In this document: one piece after another, positions 7,041 to 13,256 of the stretch | How the letters are laid out: the number at the start of each line of letters is the position of its first letter | Position numbering within the stretch: the first letter of the stretch is position 1 | Assembly: GCA_015492115.1 (NCBI GenBank) | Contig: WGFS01000227.1 | Coordinates: 1 to 18,687 of the forward strand | DNA: 18,687 nucleotides | Reading direction: 5' to 3' | Origin: Aquificaceae bacterium | GTDB lineage: Bacteria; Aquificota; Aquificia; Aquificales; Aquificaceae | Translations under genes and position numbers: made by a program | The notes under the pieces: generated by a model | Told to the model about the DNA's origin: nothing | Database searches by the model: none | The model's input: only the letters and a program-made list of their open reading frames with translations

Positions 7041-7979
7041 ATGAACAGACCTCTGAAGATACTTACGGGAACAGCAAACAGGGCTATAGTTGAGGAGGTA
7101 GCACAGTACCTCAACGTTCATATATCCGATATGCTCGTGACCAAGTTCAGCGATGGAGAGGTCAGGGTACAGATAAACGAGTCAATAAGGGGAGCGGACG
7201 TTTACGTGTTCCAGTCTCTTTCAAACCCTGCCAACCAGCACATAATGGAGCTTCTCCTAATAATAGACGCCCTCAAGCGCTCCTCCGCGGGAAGGATAAC
7301 CGCGGTCATACCTTATTTCGCCTACGCCAGGCAGGACAGACAGGACAAACCGAGGACTCCGGTGAGCGCAAGGCTCCTGGCAGACCTGATAACGGTCGCA
7401 GGTGCAAACAGGGTCGTTACCATAGACCTCCACTCCCCCCAGATACAGGGCTTCTTTGGTATACCCGTTGACCACCTTTCAGCCCTCCCCGTCCTTTACG
7501 ACTACATAAAGAAGAACCTTATACTTGAGAATCCTATAGTTGTTTCTCCTGACGCAGGCGGTGTTGAGAGGGCTCGTCAGCTCGCGAACAGGCTGGGCTG
7601 TGGGATAGCGATAATCTACAAGAGGAGACCCGAACCTAACAAGGCTGAAGTCCTTGATGTGGTTGGCGATATAGAGGGCAAGGAGGCGATAATAATAGAC
7701 GACCTGATAGATACAGCGGGAACCATGGTCGCTGCCGCGAACATGCTCATAAACAGGGGTGCCAAGAGGGTCTTAGCCTGCGCGACCCACGGGGTTCTCT
7801 CTGGTCCTGCGGTTGAACGGCTCACAAACTCTCCCATAGAGCAGGTGATAATAACCAACACCATACCCATAGGTGACAAGCTCTTCAACAAGCTAAAGAT
7901 AGTTTCAGTCGCTCCCCTTCTCGGTGAAGCGATAAAGAGGATACATGAGGAGGAATCGGTCAGCTCTCTCTTCGCCTAA
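7041..7979 (+). CDS. prs: Ribose-phosphate pyrophosphokinase (PRPP synthetase)
   Basis: Prs makes 5-phosphoribosyl-1-pyrophosphate from ribose 5-phosphate and ATP for purine, pyrimidine, histidine, tryptophan and NAD synthesis. The 312 residues align end to end with class I bacterial enzymes. FSDGEVRVQI lies at 36-45, RQDRQDK at 97-103 and catalytic His131 in TIDLHSPQIQGFF. The KRRP loop is at 194-197, and the PRPP-binding loop IIIDDLIDTAGT at 217-228. The ATG follows the tRNA-Gln CCA by 12 nt and has no obvious Shine-Dalgarno sequence, so after tRNA processing the mRNA would carry only a very short leader. The stop TAA overlaps the stop of the convergent EAL-HDOD gene. Confidence 0.97.
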   Translation: MNRPLKILTGTANRAIVEEVAQYLNVHISDMLVTKFSDGEVRVQINESIRGADVYVFQSLSNPANQHIMELLLIIDALKRSSAGRITAVIPYFAYARQDRQDKPRTPVSARLLADLITVAGANRVVTIDLHSPQIQGFFGIPVDHLSALPVLYDYIKKNLILENPIVVSPDAGGVERARQLANRLGCGIAIIYKRRPEPNKAEVLDVVGDIEGKEAIIIDDLIDTAGTMVAAANMLINRGAKRVLACATHGVLSGPAVERLTNSPIEQVIITNTIPIGDKLFNKLKIVSVAPLLGEAIKRIHEEESVSSLFA

Positions 7980-9202
7980 AACTCTATCTTCGCATACTCC
8001 TCAACAGCCTCCACCTGAAGCTGTAAGAGTTTATCCAGCGTGAGTCTATCACCGTAAGTTGCAAGTAGCTTTTCCATATTCTCCAGGTGCCCCCTCTGGA
8101 CACTCTCAACGAGGCTGAGCATCCCACCCAGCTTGCCCCTTCTGCTTATCAGGGCTGTCTGTATCTCCTCTTCAAGGGAGAGGTGCCTGACAGCTTCCCC
8201 CATAGGAAGACCGAGGAGAACGTCTATAAGAGAAAGAACACCGGTAATGAAAGCCTGCTCCGAGGTCTCCTTATCACCGTAGAGGAAGTTCGCAAGACGT
8301 TCCATAAAGAAACCTCTCACGGAAGCCTCCTCAAAGAGCGGGTCTGAGGTGAAATCCTCGCTCCTCACGGAGTACATCAAGAGAAGAATCCACTTGAGAA
8401 GGTTTCTGTACCCCAGCATGAGAACAGCGTGTCTTATGGACTTTACCGGCTGTCTCAGGGAGTAGTAGGCTGAGTTTATGAACTGGAGTAGCTTTACGGA
8501 GAGTTCGGAGAACTTCTTGAAGACCTTCTCTATGTCCTTGATCTCCCTCTCCTCAGAGACCATGTTGTAGAGATGAACAAGGGCAGCGTAGGCTGGCTCT
8601 ACCGTTTTGGAGACTATGACCCTGGGCTCCTGGAAGAAGAAGCCCTGAAAGTAGTGGAAACCGAGTTCTCTGCAGACCTTAAAGGTCTCGTAGGTCTCCA
8701 CCTTCTCGGCTATCAGCCTGACATCGTAATCCCTAACCTCCTGAATGATCCTCTCCACGTCCTCCAGGCTGTGTTCAAGAACGTCTATCTTTACGTAATC
8801 CACGAGCTTCAGGTAGGGGATGAACTCCTCGGAATATATAAGGTCGTCCAGAGACAGCTCGTATCCGAGCTCCTTGAGCTCTGTGAGAGTATCCAGAAAG
8901 TCCTGACTGAGAACCGCTGTCTCAAGGATCTCAAAGCCTATCCTCTCCGGGGGTAGAAGCTCAACTATGCTCAGGATCTCACTCGTCTCATCTATGTTTA
9001 TAAAACCTTTCTTGTCCCTTATTATCCTGGAAAAGCTTACGGAGCTAACCACGCTCTCTATAACCTTAGCGGTAGCCCTTACCCCTTCATTTTCCCCTAT
9101 ATCAGCCCGATTCTTGAAACCCGACCTGAAGAGAAGCTCGTAGGCAAATATCTTGCCTTCCCTGTCCAGGATAGGCTGTCTCGCTACGTATATCTTTACC
9201 AT
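7976..9202 (-). CDS. EAL-HDOD (YuxH-type) signalling protein
   Basis: The protein combines an N-terminal EAL domain (about 1-200) with a C-terminal HDOD domain (about 200-390), the architecture of YuxH/CdgJ proteins linked to c-di-GMP and motility or surface regulation. The EAL motif is altered to YELL, but acidic and metal-site counterparts remain: Glu22, Asn69, Glu91, Asp119-Asp120 (LDD, lacking the usual FG), Lys138, Glu166 and Gln186. Whether it degrades or merely binds c-di-GMP cannot be told, and some relatives are inactive. I chose the ATG at 9202 (408 residues) because the family begins at MVKIYVARQPI. The longer frame to 9379 would run antisense through the rplY start. No ribosome site is seen, and a TATAAT lies 12 nt upstream. 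It interrupts the prs-rplY order on the opposite strand. Confidence 0.9.
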   Translation of the reverse strand: MVKIYVARQPILDREGKIFAYELLFRSGFKNRADIGENEGVRATAKVIESVVSSVSFSRIIRDKKGFINIDETSEILSIVELLPPERIGFEILETAVLSQDFLDTLTELKELGYELSLDDLIYSEEFIPYLKLVDYVKIDVLEHSLEDVERIIQEVRDYDVRLIAEKVETYETFKVCRELGFHYFQGFFFQEPRVIVSKTVEPAYAALVHLYNMVSEEREIKDIEKVFKKFSELSVKLLQFINSAYYSLRQPVKSIRHAVLMLGYRNLLKWILLLMYSVRSEDFTSDPLFEEASVRGFFMERLANFLYGDKETSEQAFITGVLSLIDVLLGLPMGEAVRHLSLEEEIQTALISRRGKLGGMLSLVESVQRGHLENMEKLLATYGDRLTLDKLLQLQVEAVEEYAKIEF

Positions 9203-9230
9203 GGACTTACAACTATTATAATGGTATAAT
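9202..9230 (+). promoter_or_regulatory. Promoter of rplY-pth
   Basis: TGGACT (9202-9207, 4/6 to TTGACA) and an exact TATAAT (9225-9230) are separated by 17 nt. The predicted start near 9237 leaves a short leader containing a strong ribosome site AAGGAGGA (9251-9258) before the rplY ATG. It overlaps the start region of the divergent EAL-HDOD gene. Confidence 0.6.
9215..9230. promoter_or_regulatory. Palindromic divergent -10 region (EAL-HDOD leftward, rplY rightward)
   Basis: ATTATAAT at 9215-9222 is a perfect 8-bp palindrome and so shows TATAAT on both strands. The whole 16 bp is an inverted repeat, ATTATA-ATGG-TATAAT. The leftward -10 (9220-9215) lies 12 nt before the EAL-HDOD ATG. No good leftward -35 was found. 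RNA polymerases at the two start sites would overlap and should compete. Confidence 0.45.
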
Positions 9231-9263
9231 TTTGAATTCCGCATACAGCTAAGGAGGATTTCC

Positions 9264-9857
9264 ATGAAAAGGGTGAGTGTGAAGCTGAAGGAGAGGGTTC
9301 CCGGCAGGAAGAGTGAGACAAAGAGGATGAGAAGGGAAGGTTTCATACCTGTGGAGATATACGGAAAAGGCGTAAGCAACGTTCACGCTTGGATAGAGGG
9401 AAAGGAATTCCTCTCCCTGCCCCACGGAGAGACATTCCTCATAGAGGCTGAATTGAACGGTGATAAAAGGGTGTGCATACTCAAAGACATACAGTTCGGC
9501 TGGCTGGGCGACAATCCCATACACATAGACCTCTACGACCTCGCCAACGTCACGGAGATAGAGGTTGAGGTTCCGATAGAGTTCACGGGAACGCCTGCAG
9601 GCGTTGAGCTTGGAGGAACCTTTGAGGCCATAATGCACTCCTTCACAGTTAAAGCGAGACCTGTAAACCTGCCTGACAAGATAGTTGTGGATGTGAGCGG
9701 ACTTGGACTTGGGGAAGCTCTACACGTTAGAGACATAACACCTCCTGAGGGATGTATCATCCTGGACAACCCCGAGGAAACCGTTGCGGTCGTTGCAGAG
9801 CCCGAGGTTGAAGAGGAGGTGACGGAGGAGGCGGAGGAAGAGCAAACCGCTGAATGA
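9264..9857 (+). CDS. rplY: Ribosomal protein L25 / general stress protein CTC family (bL25)
   Basis: bL25 binds 5S rRNA in the large ribosomal subunit. This is the long CTC form: an N-terminal 5S-binding beta domain (about 1-92, with VPGRKSETKRMRREGFIPVEIYG) plus a C-terminal beta domain (about 95-180). It ends in a low-complexity acidic tail (about 177-197, Glu-rich with Val and Thr). At 197 residues it is far longer than E. coli L25 (94) and normal for the CTC type. The ATG is set by a strong ribosome site 5 nt upstream. The last codon overlaps pth (ATGA), a coupling common in bacteria. Confidence 0.95.
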   Translation: MKRVSVKLKERVPGRKSETKRMRREGFIPVEIYGKGVSNVHAWIEGKEFLSLPHGETFLIEAELNGDKRVCILKDIQFGWLGDNPIHIDLYDLANVTEIEVEVPIEFTGTPAGVELGGTFEAIMHSFTVKARPVNLPDKIVVDVSGLGLGEALHVRDITPPEGCIILDNPEETVAVVAEPEVEEEVTEEAEEEQTAE

Positions 9858-10432
9858 TAAGACTCGTAGTAGGGCTTGGAAACCCTGGAAAGGAGTACGA
9901 GAACACCCGACATAACGTCGGGTTCATGGTGATAGATGAGCTCGTCAGAAGGCTAAAACTGAAGAATTACAAAGAAGAAGCCCTCTCCCACGTGTACAGG
10001 ACTAAAATAGCGGGAAGAGAGGTATTGCTTGCGAAACCCCAGACCTACATGAACAACTCAGGACTGGCGGTGGTGAACCTTCTTGAGGATTACAGTATCA
10101 GACCTGAGGAGATGCTCGTGATCTACGACGACCTTGACCTCCCCCTCGGGATGACAAGACTCAGGCTGGAGGGAAGCTCAGGTGGGCACAGAGGGGTTGA
10201 GTCCATAATAAAGAACATAAAGACCGAAAGGTTCCCGCGACTGAAGATAGGTATAGGACGACCTAAAAATAAAAAGGATGTGGTTAAGTACGTCCTGTCT
10301 CCCTTCTCAAAGGAAGAGGAGGAGCTCGCACGGGCGGTCATAAAGAAGTCTGCGGAGTGCGTACTCAGGAGCATAGAGCTGTCCCCTCAGTCCGCCATGG
10401 AGTTCTGCAACAGGAAGGATACAATCATGTGA
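9854..10432 (+). CDS. pth: Peptidyl-tRNA hydrolase (Pth)
   Basis: Pth cleaves peptidyl-tRNA released from stalled ribosomes and recycles the tRNA. The 192 residues are of normal length. The active site is complete: Asn10 (GLGNPG), catalytic His20 in ENTRHNVGF, Asn68 in QTYMNNSG and Asp93 in YDDLDLPLG. The basic GSSGGHRGVESI and RFPRLKIGIGRP segments for tRNA contact also match. The start overlaps the rplY stop by 4 nt, so translation is likely coupled. The 3' end overlaps the 3' end of the convergent MgtC-family gene by 8 bp, leaving no room for a terminator between them. Confidence 0.97.
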   Translation: MIRLVVGLGNPGKEYENTRHNVGFMVIDELVRRLKLKNYKEEALSHVYRTKIAGREVLLAKPQTYMNNSGLAVVNLLEDYSIRPEEMLVIYDDLDLPLGMTRLRLEGSSGGHRGVESIIKNIKTERFPRLKIGIGRPKNKKDVVKYVLSPFSKEEEELARAVIKKSAECVLRSIELSPQSAMEFCNRKDTIM

Positions 10433-11102
10433 TCTCAACGGATACAACACCCGGGGTTCTCATCATATCTCTGAGCTTCTCCCTGAGCTCCTGTTCTTCG
10501 TAGGGAACCTCAAAGTAAAGTTCAACCTGACCTTCCCCTCTCCTGAGCCTAAGTACGTTTCCCTCCTCAAGTACCCTCTCAACTTCCTCAAGAACCTTGG
10601 AGCTGTCTTCCACAACAACCCTAACCACCCTCACACCCTTGGAAAGGAACTCCTTCTCAAACTTACTCATGAGGCTCAGAACTATGAGGAGGACGAGGGT
10701 TGAGAAGAGGGAGAGAACGTACATGCCCGCGCCGACCGCAAGACCTATCCCGGCTGTTGTCCATAGACTCGCCGCGGTGGTTAGCCCCTTGACTGAAACC
10801 CCCATCCTGAGAATAGCTCCCGCTCCAAGGAAACCTATACCGCTCACAACCTGTGAGGCTATCCTTGAGGGGTCAACGTTAACGCCCGCTCCGTAAACGC
10901 TGGGAATGTATATAGAGACGATGCTCAGGAGGGCAGAGCCTACCGCAAGGACAGCGTGGGTTCTGAAACCCGCGGGCTGTTTCCTGCGTTCCCTCTCAAG
11001 ACCTATAACAGCACCAAAGAGCATGGAGAGGAGTATCCTTAAAATACCCTCCCACAGAGGGAAAGGGTAGCTCTCAGTGGGAAAATTCAACTCCTGTAAC
11101 AT
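10425..11102 (-). CDS. MgtC/SapB family membrane protein
   Basis: The 225-residue protein has four to five predicted membrane segments in the first 150 residues, including the family signature GAVIGLERERRKQPAGFRTH (30-49) and SGIGFLGAGAILRMG followed by VKGLTTAASLWTTAGIGLAVGAG. The C-terminal 75 residues look like the soluble ACT-like domain of MgtC proteins. The family includes virulence-linked inhibitors of F-type ATP synthase and proteins needed for growth in low magnesium, but the exact role in most bacteria is unknown. It overlaps the end of accD by 16 nt, so it is probably cotranscribed and coupled. The ATG has GGAGAG directly before it, an unusually tight spacing. I see no magnesium-sensing leader because the gene has no leader of its own. 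Confidence 0.88.
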   Translation of the reverse strand: MLQELNFPTESYPFPLWEGILRILLSMLFGAVIGLERERRKQPAGFRTHAVLAVGSALLSIVSIYIPSVYGAGVNVDPSRIASQVVSGIGFLGAGAILRMGVSVKGLTTAASLWTTAGIGLAVGAGMYVLSLFSTLVLLIVLSLMSKFEKEFLSKGVRVVRVVVEDSSKVLEEVERVLEEGNVLRLRRGEGQVELYFEVPYEEQELREKLRDMMRTPGVVSVEIT

Positions 11103-11929
11103 CTCTCCGCGTAGTAGGTGAGTTCAAGAAGGTTTGCCAGCGTCCTCTTCATATTCCTTCTTGAAACGACCATGTCAATCATACCCTTTTCAAGGAGAAA
11201 CTCGGAACGCTGGAATCCCTCCGGAAGCTTCTGCTTTATAGTCTGCTCTATCACCCTGGGACCTGCAAAGCCTATAAGAGCCTTTGGCTCCGCAATTATT
11301 ATGTCCCCCAGAAAGGCGAAGCTGGCAGCTACACCACCGGTAGTTGGGTTTGCCAGCACTGTTATGTAAGGGATACCCTTTTCCTTCAGCATACCAACAC
11401 CGAGGGTGGTCTTTGCCATCTGCATGAGGGAGAGAATGCCCTCCTGCATCCTCGCCCCACCGGAACAGGTGACAGCTATGAGGGGTATCTCCTCCTCCAC
11501 AGCGAGCTCGCATGCCCTGAAGAACCTCTCCCCGACGACAGACCCCATACTCCCACCTATGAATCCGAAGTCCATTGACGCCAGTATGACCCTCCTGCTC
11601 TCCATGAAGCCTTTAACCACAACGAGAGCCTCGGTGAGACCTGTCTGTTCCTGAGCCTTTTTAAGTCTGTCCCTGTAAGGTTTGGTATCTTTGAACCTCA
11701 GGGGATCGGTGGGCAGAACCTCCTCAAAGAGCTTCTCAGCACCTGTATCGTCCAGAAGGAACTCAACCCTCTCCGCAGCGGAGAGAGGGAAGTGATACTC
11801 GCACTTGGGGCAAACCTTGTAGTTTCTCTTAAGGTCTGGTACGTAAAGAAGCGTTTTACACTCAGGACACTTAGTCCACAAATTCTCCTCTTCTCTCTTC
11901 TTCTTGAAGAGCTTATCAAATATCCCCAT
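11087..11929 (-). CDS. accD: Acetyl-CoA carboxylase carboxyltransferase subunit beta (AccD)
   Basis: AccD with AccA transfers the carboxyl group from biotin to acetyl-CoA, giving malonyl-CoA for fatty acid synthesis. The 280 residues fit the family. An N-terminal zinc ribbon uses Cys21, Cys24, Cys40 and Cys43. The crotonase-fold core has IAVTCSGGARMQEGILSLMQ, the glycine-rich NPTTGGVAASFAFLGD and AEPKALIGFAGPRVIEQT. accA, accB and accC are not in the window. The gene is divergent from the rlmI-like gene with only 33 nt between the starts. No Shine-Dalgarno sequence is visible, and a TATACT 11 nt upstream suggests a very short or absent leader. Confidence 0.97.
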   Translation of the reverse strand: MGIFDKLFKKKREEENLWTKCPECKTLLYVPDLKRNYKVCPKCEYHFPLSAAERVEFLLDDTGAEKLFEEVLPTDPLRFKDTKPYRDRLKKAQEQTGLTEALVVVKGFMESRRVILASMDFGFIGGSMGSVVGERFFRACELAVEEEIPLIAVTCSGGARMQEGILSLMQMAKTTLGVGMLKEKGIPYITVLANPTTGGVAASFAFLGDIIIAEPKALIGFAGPRVIEQTIKQKLPEGFQRSEFLLEKGMIDMVVSRRNMKRTLANLLELTYYAERCYRS

Positions 11930-11962
11930 TTTCAGAGAGAAGTATAAACTAAATATAATTGA
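11930..11962. promoter_or_regulatory. 33-bp divergent promoter region between accD and the rlmI-like gene
   Basis: Both genes must be transcribed from this AT-rich gap or from inside each other. Leftward, TATACT (11946-11941) lies 11 nt before the accD ATG. Rightward, TATAAA (11943-11948) and an exact TATAAT (11954-11959) are present, but the latter is only 3 nt from the ATG and would start transcription inside the gene. No convincing -35 boxes or ribosome sites were seen for either gene. Confidence 0.4.
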
Positions 11963-13138
11963 ATGCTTCAGATAAGGGTAAAGCCAGGTATTGAGGACAA
12001 GATAAGGGGGTTCTTCCCCTGGATATACAGACCGGAGATAGCCTCCTACTCAAGGAAGCCAAAGAAGGGCGAGCTCGTTGTAGTCAGAGACTTTGGGGGC
12101 AAATTCCTGGGCTACGGCTACATAAACCCCGAAGTCAGCATAGCGGTAAGGATACTCTCCTTTGATAAGACCGAACCTGTAACACCCGAGCTGATAAAGA
12201 GAAGGCTACTACAGGCATACAACTATCGCAAGAGGCTTTACATAAACAGCAATGCCTTCAGGCTCGTCCATTCAGAGGGAGATCTGCTCCCGGGACTCAT
12301 AGTGGACGTGTATGGCGAGTACGTTGTTATTGAGTTCACAACCTTTGGAATGAGTATGTTCAGGGAAACGGTTGTGGATGCACTCTTAGAGATCCTCAGA
12401 CCAAAGGGCATATACGAGAAGGCGAACCTTACAGCCCGTAAGGTTGAAGGTATTGAGGTTGAAGAAGGAACGGTTTACGGCAGTGTCCCAGAGGAGGTGA
12501 TCATATGGGAGCATGACCTCAAGTACGTTATAAACATACCTCAGGGGCAGAAAACGGGCTTCTTCCTTGATCAGAGGAACAGCAGGAGCTTCGTCAGGAA
12601 TCTTGTGGAGCCGGGAGACAGGTGTCTGGATGTATTCTGCCATACCGGAGGTTTTGCTCTAAACATGAAGAAGATGGGAGCTGAAGAGGTGATAGCGGTT
12701 GACCTCTCTGAGCTCGCCCTTGAGGTTGGAAGAAAGAACGAGGAGTTAAACGGACTGTCGGGGATAAGGTGGGTGAACAAGAACGCCTTTGACTACCTTA
12801 AAGAGCTTGACACGATGGGAGAGAAGTTTGATGTGGTGGTTATAGACCCTCCCTCCTTCGCAAAGAACAGACACGCTGTTCCCAACGCCCTGAGAGGATA
12901 CAAGGAACTCTGTGTGAGGGGGTTAAAGCTTACAAAATCCGGTGGTTATCTCGCGATCTTCTCCTGCTCCTTCCACATAACTGAACAGCACCTCCTTGAA
13001 GTGCTCACCAAAGCCTCTTACGACGTCAGGAGACAGGTAAGGGTGATCGCGAAGACCTTTCAGGATAAAGACCACCCCTGGATACTTCAGATGCCCAACA
13101 CCCTTTACCTAAAAGGTGTCTGGGTTGAGGTGATCTGA
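11963..13138 (+). CDS. rlmI: RlmI-type 23S rRNA cytosine-5 methyltransferase
   Basis: The protein has an N-terminal PUA RNA-binding domain (about 1-75), a linker domain and a C-terminal Rossmann methyltransferase (about 185-391). SAM motif I is CLDVFCHTGGFALNM (221-235). Motif IV is VVVIDPPSFAKN, and the nucleophilic Cys335 lies in FSCSFH. This is the architecture of RlmI, which makes m5C1962 in E. coli 23S rRNA. The exact target here is inferred from the family. The 391 residues match the usual length. The start agrees with family N termini even though it has no visible ribosome site. The gene stands alone, divergent from accD, and is followed after 118 nt by soeABC on the same strand. Confidence 0.9.
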   Translation: MLQIRVKPGIEDKIRGFFPWIYRPEIASYSRKPKKGELVVVRDFGGKFLGYGYINPEVSIAVRILSFDKTEPVTPELIKRRLLQAYNYRKRLYINSNAFRLVHSEGDLLPGLIVDVYGEYVVIEFTTFGMSMFRETVVDALLEILRPKGIYEKANLTARKVEGIEVEEGTVYGSVPEEVIIWEHDLKYVINIPQGQKTGFFLDQRNSRSFVRNLVEPGDRCLDVFCHTGGFALNMKKMGAEEVIAVDLSELALEVGRKNEELNGLSGIRWVNKNAFDYLKELDTMGEKFDVVVIDPPSFAKNRHAVPNALRGYKELCVRGLKLTKSGGYLAIFSCSFHITEQHLLEVLTKASYDVRRQVRVIAKTFQDKDHPWILQMPNTLYLKGVWVEVI

Positions 13139-13146
13139 TAAGCCTG

Positions 13147-13177
13147 TCCTTATAAACCTCATAAGGAGAGCTTATGA
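13147..13177 (+). repeat. Two overlapping, mutually exclusive inverted repeats in the soeA leader
   Basis: TCCTTAT (13147-13153) pairs perfectly with ATAAGGA (13161-13167) around a 7-nt loop. TCATAAG (13159-13165) pairs perfectly with CTTATGA (13171-13177) around a 5-nt loop. The two share 13161-13165, so only one can form at a time. No T-run follows, so neither is a typical intrinsic terminator, and such AT-rich stems would be weak as RNA at high temperature. Protein binding to DNA is an alternative role. Confidence 0.5.
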
Positions 13178-13185
13178 AGCTTTAA
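13174..13185 (+). other. Possible three-codon upstream ORF (M-K-L-stop)
   Basis: ATG AAG CTT TAA follows an AAGGAGAG ribosome-site-like sequence (13163-13170) with 3 nt between them, slightly short spacing. It lies inside the second inverted repeat. It may be a start-stop element or simply chance. Its presence between the rlmI-like gene and soeA is the only reason to list it. Confidence 0.2.
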
Positions 13186-13235
13186 GTAAAAATGCTATCA
13201 AGACTTTAGGCTAAAGATTATCCTTTTAGATAAAG
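13180..13235 (+). promoter_or_regulatory. Three CTTTAnGnTAAAG-like elements upstream of soeA, possible operators
   Basis: CTTTAGGCTAAAG (13204-13216) is a perfect palindrome of 6-bp arms around one base. CTTTTAGATAAAG (13223-13235) matches it at 10 of 13 positions, 19 bp further on. A weaker copy (13180-13192) matches at 9 of 13, 24 bp before. Repeats about two helical turns apart suggest a dimeric regulator bound to one face of the DNA. The soeA ribosome site AAGGAGG (13243-13249) follows. I could not place a convincing -35/-10 pair. Confidence 0.4.
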
Positions 13236-13256
13236 TGTGCCCAAGGAGGCAACATC

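Noticed and set aside
9203..9379. N-terminal extension of the EAL-HDOD protein to 9379, resembling a signal anchor
   Set aside because: It would run antisense through the rplY start and promoter, while family members begin at the ATG at 9202. The hydrophobic look comes from the reverse complement of rplY.
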